This document shows positions 60,301 through 64,000 of a stretch of DNA of 64,000 bases, in pieces; position 1 is the first letter of the stretch, and every line of letters begins with the position of its first letter. The stretch comes from Burkholderiaceae bacterium (lineage in GTDB: Bacteria > Pseudomonadota > Gammaproteobacteria > Burkholderiales > Burkholderiaceae_C), in NCBI GenBank assembly GCA_016790515.1, contig JAEUOY010000130.1, positions 1 to 64,000 of the forward strand, read 5' to 3'. A program made the position numbers and the translations under genes. The notes beneath the pieces were generated by a model. That model worked only from the letters and a program-made list of their open reading frames with translations, searched no databases and was not told the origin of the DNA.

Positions 60301-63300
60301 GTCGCCGCCACAGCAGGCAGCGTGGCGACGCCAGAGAGCTTGTGGGAGCGCTTTTGGGACTTGTGGAACGAGGTTTGCGGTGAGCATCTCTGGGCCAGTG
60401 CGTTTGCGCAGCGTGGCTACCACTGGATGTTTGCAGTGGAAGGGTTGGACAAACTGCTGGACAACCATCCGTGGCAGGAGAGCGGCAGGCTTCTGAACGA
60501 GCGCGAGAGTGATCGCAAGTTGCGCCTAGCCCTGGCCAGCCAGGTGTGCGATCCGGCATTCATAGCTGCGGTAAAGCCCGCGACGAACAGTGATCATGTG
60601 CTGCGACGTGCACGGCTGGTGGTGCGCAAGGCACATCGCCTGTCGGGCGACCTAGGCGCCAAGTTGACACTGCCACCGCAGCAGGGCGGGCCGTTGACAG
60701 CCATCGAGTGGTTGTGCCTGGCAGGCCCCGGTCTGGAACAGCAGAACACCGCCCATCACCCCTTGAACGCACTGTTGAAGCGGCCACCACAAAGGTCGAG
60801 CGAGGATGGCTTGGCGCTCGCGCATGAGGTCATTGACCAACTGGTGCAACCCACTGATGACGGCACTGCTGCGCCGCCGAACGGCACTGCTTCGGATCGC
60901 GGACTGGCGATTGACTTCGTCATCAATAGTTCGCCACCGACGGGCCGGCTTGCCACCCTAGCAAATTGGTTCCCCCATCTGCTTTCACAATCTGGCGCCA
61001 ACAAGCAACTAATCCCTCACCTGCCGACTTTCAGTGAGATTGCCCCAGCCCTGTTCGCGATCGATGCTGAGACTAGCGTAGACGGGCGCGCTCTCTATCG
61101 ATACTCGGAGCGTGCGCCAGACTCAACGTCACCAGCGCCTGGATTCGATCGGCGGTTCGCGCAGGTGGTCATGCGCGCCGAGCCGCCTTGCCCAGCGGAC
61201 GAAGTGACGGTGCGCTTTGTCGAAGTGCAGGAGTCGGAAACTCAACGGCTTGTTGTTGAGAGGAGCGCAGAGCCAAGACCCTGGACTGAACTGGCACGCG
61301 CAGCGATCAGCGATCAGCATGCCCAAGTGCCTTCCACACGCCGGGCGGTGCGCCTCTACCACGCCTTGTTGGCTATGCACCAGATGACGGTGGACGACGA
61401 GCGCCGTCTGGCCTATGTGCCCTTCCGGCCACAATTGTTCCGACAAGGCCAGGGCGACGATTTGAGGCTCTACCTGGTGGCCGATCGCGTCAAGCGCGAC
61501 CAACTGGGCGTCAATGCCTGGTACCACGACCGGGACGACCGGGTGCAATCGGTGACAGTGCCCTTTGCGGGGGCCGATCTGTGGCGCGTGGGCTGGGCGG
61601 TGGCTGATGTGCTCGGCGTGGCCGCCGATATGTCCGGCGAAACCGGTGAGCGAGACGAGCAGCTCGATGAGCTCAAGACGCCGGGTGACGAAGCCGGCAG
61701 TGCAGAAGCCACCGAAGCCCATGCCAAGCGAGAACTTGAAGCATATGTGCTGCGCCAGCAACTGCGCAAACTGCAGGGCAGCTACCTATCTTCGGCCCGA
61801 ATTGACTCAATGGGCCGTACTGAGGCCAACCTGCCACGCGCCGTGACGCGGGCGTTGGCCCTACTGCAAGACTTTCCAGCGCACCAGGAGTTGGACGCCC
61901 AGGTGCGACATCTGTTGGCGGTGGAGGCCGAAAGCCGCGCCATGGCCCTGCGCCTTGAACTTGGCAGCGGCGATGACATGCGGCATGTTTTGCACCGGGT
62001 GTTCCCCGAGGCATTGAACAGGCTGCCTCTGTGGGTTCTGCAGGGCCTGCCCCTGCGGATCCCCGATGGCCAAGCCGCGCCTCTGCGCCCGGAGCTGGGC
62101 TTAGTGCTGGCGCTGTATCAGGCGCTGTACCCCGCCAGGGTCACCGTCCCCGAGGCCAACGCGGCGCCGTTGCGCATGGCGCTGGCACTGGCCGCCACCG
62201 GAATTGGGCTTCGCGGTAGTGTGGCTGCGCTCTGGGGCTATGCACAAGCTTCGGGTGCGGCCCGCATGCCCGAACGCCTGAACTTGCCGCCTCGTTGGGC
62301 CATGGCCGATATGGAGCGCCTGGACCCGCAAGGTGACTACAGTGTCATGCGTAAGCGCCTGCTTGATGGCGATTGGCCCGCGCTAAGCAAGGCCAGCCCG
62401 TGGCAGTGGATGCTGGCCCTGATCGGCTTGCTAGATGTCGGCTTGCCGCAGGCCTTCGACATTCCGGACTTGTTGCCGGTGTACCAAGCACTGGCACAGT
62501 GGCAGAGTAAGCCAGCAGAAGGGGGCGGCGAAGAGGATCGTGCTGCGGAACAGGAGGCGATTTGGCCCTTTGATGCCTTGCCCACGTTGACGCTGCAGCG
62601 TTGCGATGATGTGTTGGCCGCTTTGCCCAAGGCGCTGTGCGCGCTTGACGCCTTGCGTGGCATGCGTGTGGTGAACGAGCAAGGCCAGAAGTTTGGCCGC
62701 CTCCCGCACACCGATGAGTTCACAGATGCCAGTGGCGCAAGTTGGCAATTGAGCACGCCTCAATTCACAAGCTTGTTTGCCAATACCTTGCCGCAGCGGG
62801 TAGTCGGCCAGCGCAAGTTGACGCTCTGGTCTGAGACACGCCGCGTTGCTGACGATGAATTACTGGCCGTCCACACGCTGGACCACAAACTTGGCAAGTG
62901 GTTCAGCACTGAATATCTGACGCCTGCGGTGCTCCAGCCCGCGCCAACGCCTAACGGCAGGCCCGGCGATACCTATATCGAGCGGGCAATTGCAGCCGCG
63001 TCGGACGTGGCGCCACCTTCCATCCCTTCGCCTAGCGAAGATGGCAAACCGGCGCAGCGCGACCAAGCTGCTGGGCCTTCCGTGCCATCCTCCCCGGCGG
63101 CCCCTGCGGTTCCTGGTGGGGTGCGGGTTGATCGCTTGGATGAGTGGCAAAGGGACTCGTGGAACAAGCGCTTCGGCGCTGACAGAAGCACCGAAGGCGA
63201 AGACCTGACCGCACGTGGTCACCTGCGTGTCGCGCTATTCCAGTGGCGGGTCTATGACAGCTACAGCCACCCCATTGCTGAGGTTGGACTGGGCGGCCTT

Positions 63301-64000
63301 CCTTTGACCCCGGCAGCGCAGAAAGCACTGCAGGCGCATCTGGACGGCGACTTCAAGGTCGTGGACAAGGCAGCCAAGCGCGGTGTGGAGTTCCATTGGC
63401 AAGACGACCGGGAGGTCTTGTCTTGGCCCGAGCATCGGCGCCGCGTCCTCCTGGGCCAGGCTTTGCGCGCTTGCCACGAACTGAAGGTGCATCTCCTTGT
63501 GCTGCCCGAGGTGTCAGTTCGGCCGGACACGGTGGAGTGGTTGAAGGGTGAGTTGCGCCGCCACCCAGGCTTGGCTGTGTTGGCAGGTACCTTCCGTCAG
63601 TTCGAGGCGACGAGCAATCACCTGGAGCACCTAAAAGAGAAATTGACCCTTCTGTGGCAGCCTGCCAAAGCCGAAGCCTTTGGCTTGCAGGGCGATGCCC
63701 CGGTCATGCAGTTTCAGCGTGACAAGAAGTACCGAGCCGTGGCGGCGCACGAGCTGTTTCGCCCTGGCGGCGATGTACTGGCGCCCCTGTACCGAGAGGA
63801 GCGGGTACTGGATGAATTGCGCCGCCACTGGACTGGCGCACAGACCTTTGATCAGATCAAAGCGCTGATGCAGGCTCTCATTCATGGCCCTCAGAAGCTG
63901 CGTTACTGTATGGAGCTAATCTGCTCCGAACTGTTCCTGCTCACCAGCCCGGCCAACCGCAGGCCCTTACTGCAAGACCTTGCCAAGGTACTAAGGCAGT
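57391..64000 (+). CDS. Giant primase-TOPRIM-reverse transcriptase-nitrilase-like protein (5' part, open at window end)
   Basis: One frame of 2,203 codons runs without a stop to the window edge, from ATG 57391 behind GGGGAG. A CHC2 zinc finger like DnaG spans about 20-90 (Cys38, His41, Cys63, Cys66 in LCPFH...YHCFACGAHG). TOPRIM follows at about 205-365 (Glu286 in LYLVEGFLDAL; Asp337 and Asp339 in LFLDNDPAG). The reverse transcriptase lies at about 640-900, with motif A LRLDAKRYYDS (Asp702), GIPQGPVMSA and YVDD (836-839). About 1,000 residues I do not recognise come next. A nitrilase-like domain from about 1945 has Glu2040 in LVLPEVSV, Lys2112/2113 and Cys2178 in LICSELF. RT-nitrilase fusions occur in defence RTs of the UG/DRT families. 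With tniQ genes and broken R-M genes nearby, anti-phage defence is the leading hypothesis. Confidence 0.88.
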   Translation, partial: MEGRYDVGDLLAKLPLEDVVQRLGIATERRGATIQALCPFHQDTRPSLNLYPADGASTAHYHCFACGAHGSAIDLVKKVQGLEFLPAVQWLAQQFGIRAPSRQSRQQAAKEATSETALRFALRIYDEQHDDQRFKAWCAERDFDRDFLHEQGLRCITRGVLVEALQSKGAGERAELTDGLQTLGLVKRLHQRSAPVQGKLNLHDQFQDCFHDGRVVIPIRGGAARHPEVLGFAGRALEGVPPEGVAKYLLTSGFEKAKVLFNEPAAFEAVRQALKAHLPTRLYLVEGFLDALRLQSLGLPAVALMGTSLGREPLERLKKLAEDSESSAELAYCLFLDNDPAGFGGADRLVRRLLDLRGVNLRWIGMPWRSKPALGKDPDTCLRGLHAGEQATAWLQPFDLPAEAVLLVQALGGQDASDLQPERFGHLMPTVRERALFRVGMALRRLYGRRPAEVAAARLKACAWDWAQELHAELAVSETGQRALPTRGLYLEEKLPRVALARSLAHHGARRGELPCDEEAWQTLGSNARLFDQIALDRLHAMMAGDRAWKQAAPYDAVHLPRKLTSDSKVLNDPRRKVMPHPADLQVQQIVLNELLSQRHDRPSAAGQAFSDRIPAVRWYASRREVLVTGLSAPFNELDDELDLPKTLSFGYQIDMDVLEGDQTPSDQGMFRPFGQCWREFMASLAKQCHAIGPRVHVLRLDAKRYYDSIQRFVVRDALLTPLNRAMAEHGVPEGFGHVLGLPEANAMSWDVALEAKLERLLVGLIFHHEYRDPDAEGRTQRSSELVGIPQGPVMSAYIGTIALFPVDEEARRFIHSTAAKGPDDAWRPRAGYARYVDDIVLFADSEDLLRQLRQLLQAKAAERSIDLIHKGERVRAGSPQQVMRQLNDGRGLAPSVPAWDPPLVGDGETDYSLGGELPEVDRQCALQMLRRVALMHEPSGIAGQVKAVLSAPDLRSGDLGLCARWLWWQVAATAGSVATPESLWERFWDLWNEVCGEHLWASAFAQRGYHWMFAVEGLDKLLDNHPWQESGRLLNERESDRKLRLALASQVCDPAFIAAVKPATNSDHVLRRARLVVRKAHRLSGDLGAKLTLPPQQGGPLTAIEWLCLAGPGLEQQNTAHHPLNALLKRPPQRSSEDGLALAHEVIDQLVQPTDDGTAAPPNGTASDRGLAIDFVINSSPPTGRLATLANWFPHLLSQSGANKQLIPHLPTFSEIAPALFAIDAETSVDGRALYRYSERAPDSTSPAPGFDRRFAQVVMRAEPPCPADEVTVRFVEVQESETQRLVVERSAEPRPWTELARAAISDQHAQVPSTRRAVRLYHALLAMHQMTVDDERRLAYVPFRPQLFRQGQGDDLRLYLVADRVKRDQLGVNAWYHDRDDRVQSVTVPFAGADLWRVGWAVADVLGVAADMSGETGERDEQLDELKTPGDEAGSAEATEAHAKRELEAYVLRQQLRKLQGSYLSSARIDSMGRTEANLPRAVTRALALLQDFPAHQELDAQVRHLLAVEAESRAMALRLELGSGDDMRHVLHRVFPEALNRLPLWVLQGLPLRIPDGQAAPLRPELGLVLALYQALYPARVTVPEANAAPLRMALALAATGIGLRGSVAALWGYAQASGAARMPERLNLPPRWAMADMERLDPQGDYSVMRKRLLDGDWPALSKASPWQWMLALIGLLDVGLPQAFDIPDLLPVYQALAQWQSKPAEGGGEEDRAAEQEAIWPFDALPTLTLQRCDDVLAALPKALCALDALRGMRVVNEQGQKFGRLPHTDEFTDASGASWQLSTPQFTSLFANTLPQRVVGQRKLTLWSETRRVADDELLAVHTLDHKLGKWFSTEYLTPAVLQPAPTPNGRPGDTYIERAIAAASDVAPPSIPSPSEDGKPAQRDQAAGPSVPSSPAAPAVPGGVRVDRLDEWQRDSWNKRFGADRSTEGEDLTARGHLRVALFQWRVYDSYSHPIAEVGLGGLPLTPAAQKALQAHLDGDFKVVDKAAKRGVEFHWQDDREVLSWPEHRRRVLLGQALRACHELKVHLLVLPEVSVRPDTVEWLKGELRRHPGLAVLAGTFRQFEATSNHLEHLKEKLTLLWQPAKAEAFGLQGDAPVMQFQRDKKYRAVAAHELFRPGGDVLAPLYREERVLDELRRHWTGAQTFDQIKALMQALIHGPQKLRYCMELICSELFLLTSPANRRPLLQDLAKVLRQ

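Noticed and set aside
57391-64000. A chain of separate small genes on either strand under the giant gene
   Set aside because: Many short frames exist there, but all are shadows; the single long frame carries conserved catalytic motifs in the right order and has no stop.

Overview
The window is a 64 kb stretch of a very GC-rich chromosome. Gene order around the origin (dnaA | rpmH-rnpA-yidD-yidC-mnmE), a kdsD-kdsC-lptC lipopolysaccharide block, a Bug-type (TTT) periplasmic receptor and the protein sequences suggest a betaproteobacterium of the order Burkholderiales, probably near Rubrivivax/Leptothrix/Roseateles. This is an impression from reading, not a database search.

Layout. (1) 1-5.5 kb: the replication-origin side, with the 5' part of dnaA on the minus strand, DnaA boxes, and the conserved rpmH-rnpA-yidD-yidC-mnmE run. 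(2) 5.66-15.43 kb: a genomic island inserted just after mnmE. It has a tyrosine integrase at each end, a type III-like restriction-modification pair (res, mod), two unrecognised proteins divergent from it, and an AlpA-like regulator with a second helix-turn-helix protein. Near-identical 26-bp direct repeats (24/26) bound it. (3) 15.5-52.1 kb: ordinary chromosome, including apt, a Kef-type antiporter, LPS genes, an RRM RNA-binding protein, MarC, a GMC oxidoreductase, an HDOD protein, an acyl-CoA ligase, two ECF sigma modules, a divergent Yej-like peptide ABC transporter, a nitroreductase with its likely MarR regulator and operator, thioredoxin 2, an AmpG-like permease, an M48 peptidase, a hybrid histidine kinase, a Crp/Fnr regulator and an MBL hydrolase. 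(4) 52.15-64 kb: a second accessory region with visibly lower and more mixed GC. It holds an NYN-LOTUS protein, a truncated hsdM, a cluster of short TGTCGCAG repeats that looks like a transposon end, an IS3-family element with a 3-bp target duplication, a tandemly duplicated and partly decayed tniQ plus small-gene module, and the 5' part of a giant gene that runs off the window.

The giant gene (57391 to beyond 64000) is the highlight. It is one uninterrupted frame of more than 2,200 codons. In order it carries a DnaG-type CHC2 zinc finger, a TOPRIM domain, a reverse transcriptase with YVDD and, at the C-terminal side, a nitrilase-like domain with plausible Glu-Lys-Cys residues. The RT plus nitrilase combination is known from defence-associated (UG/DRT) reverse transcriptases. 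A primase, an RT and a nitrilase in one chain, beside tniQ genes and a broken restriction locus, suggests a mobile anti-phage system, possibly carried by a Tn7/Tn5053-like element. Function is inferred, not shown.
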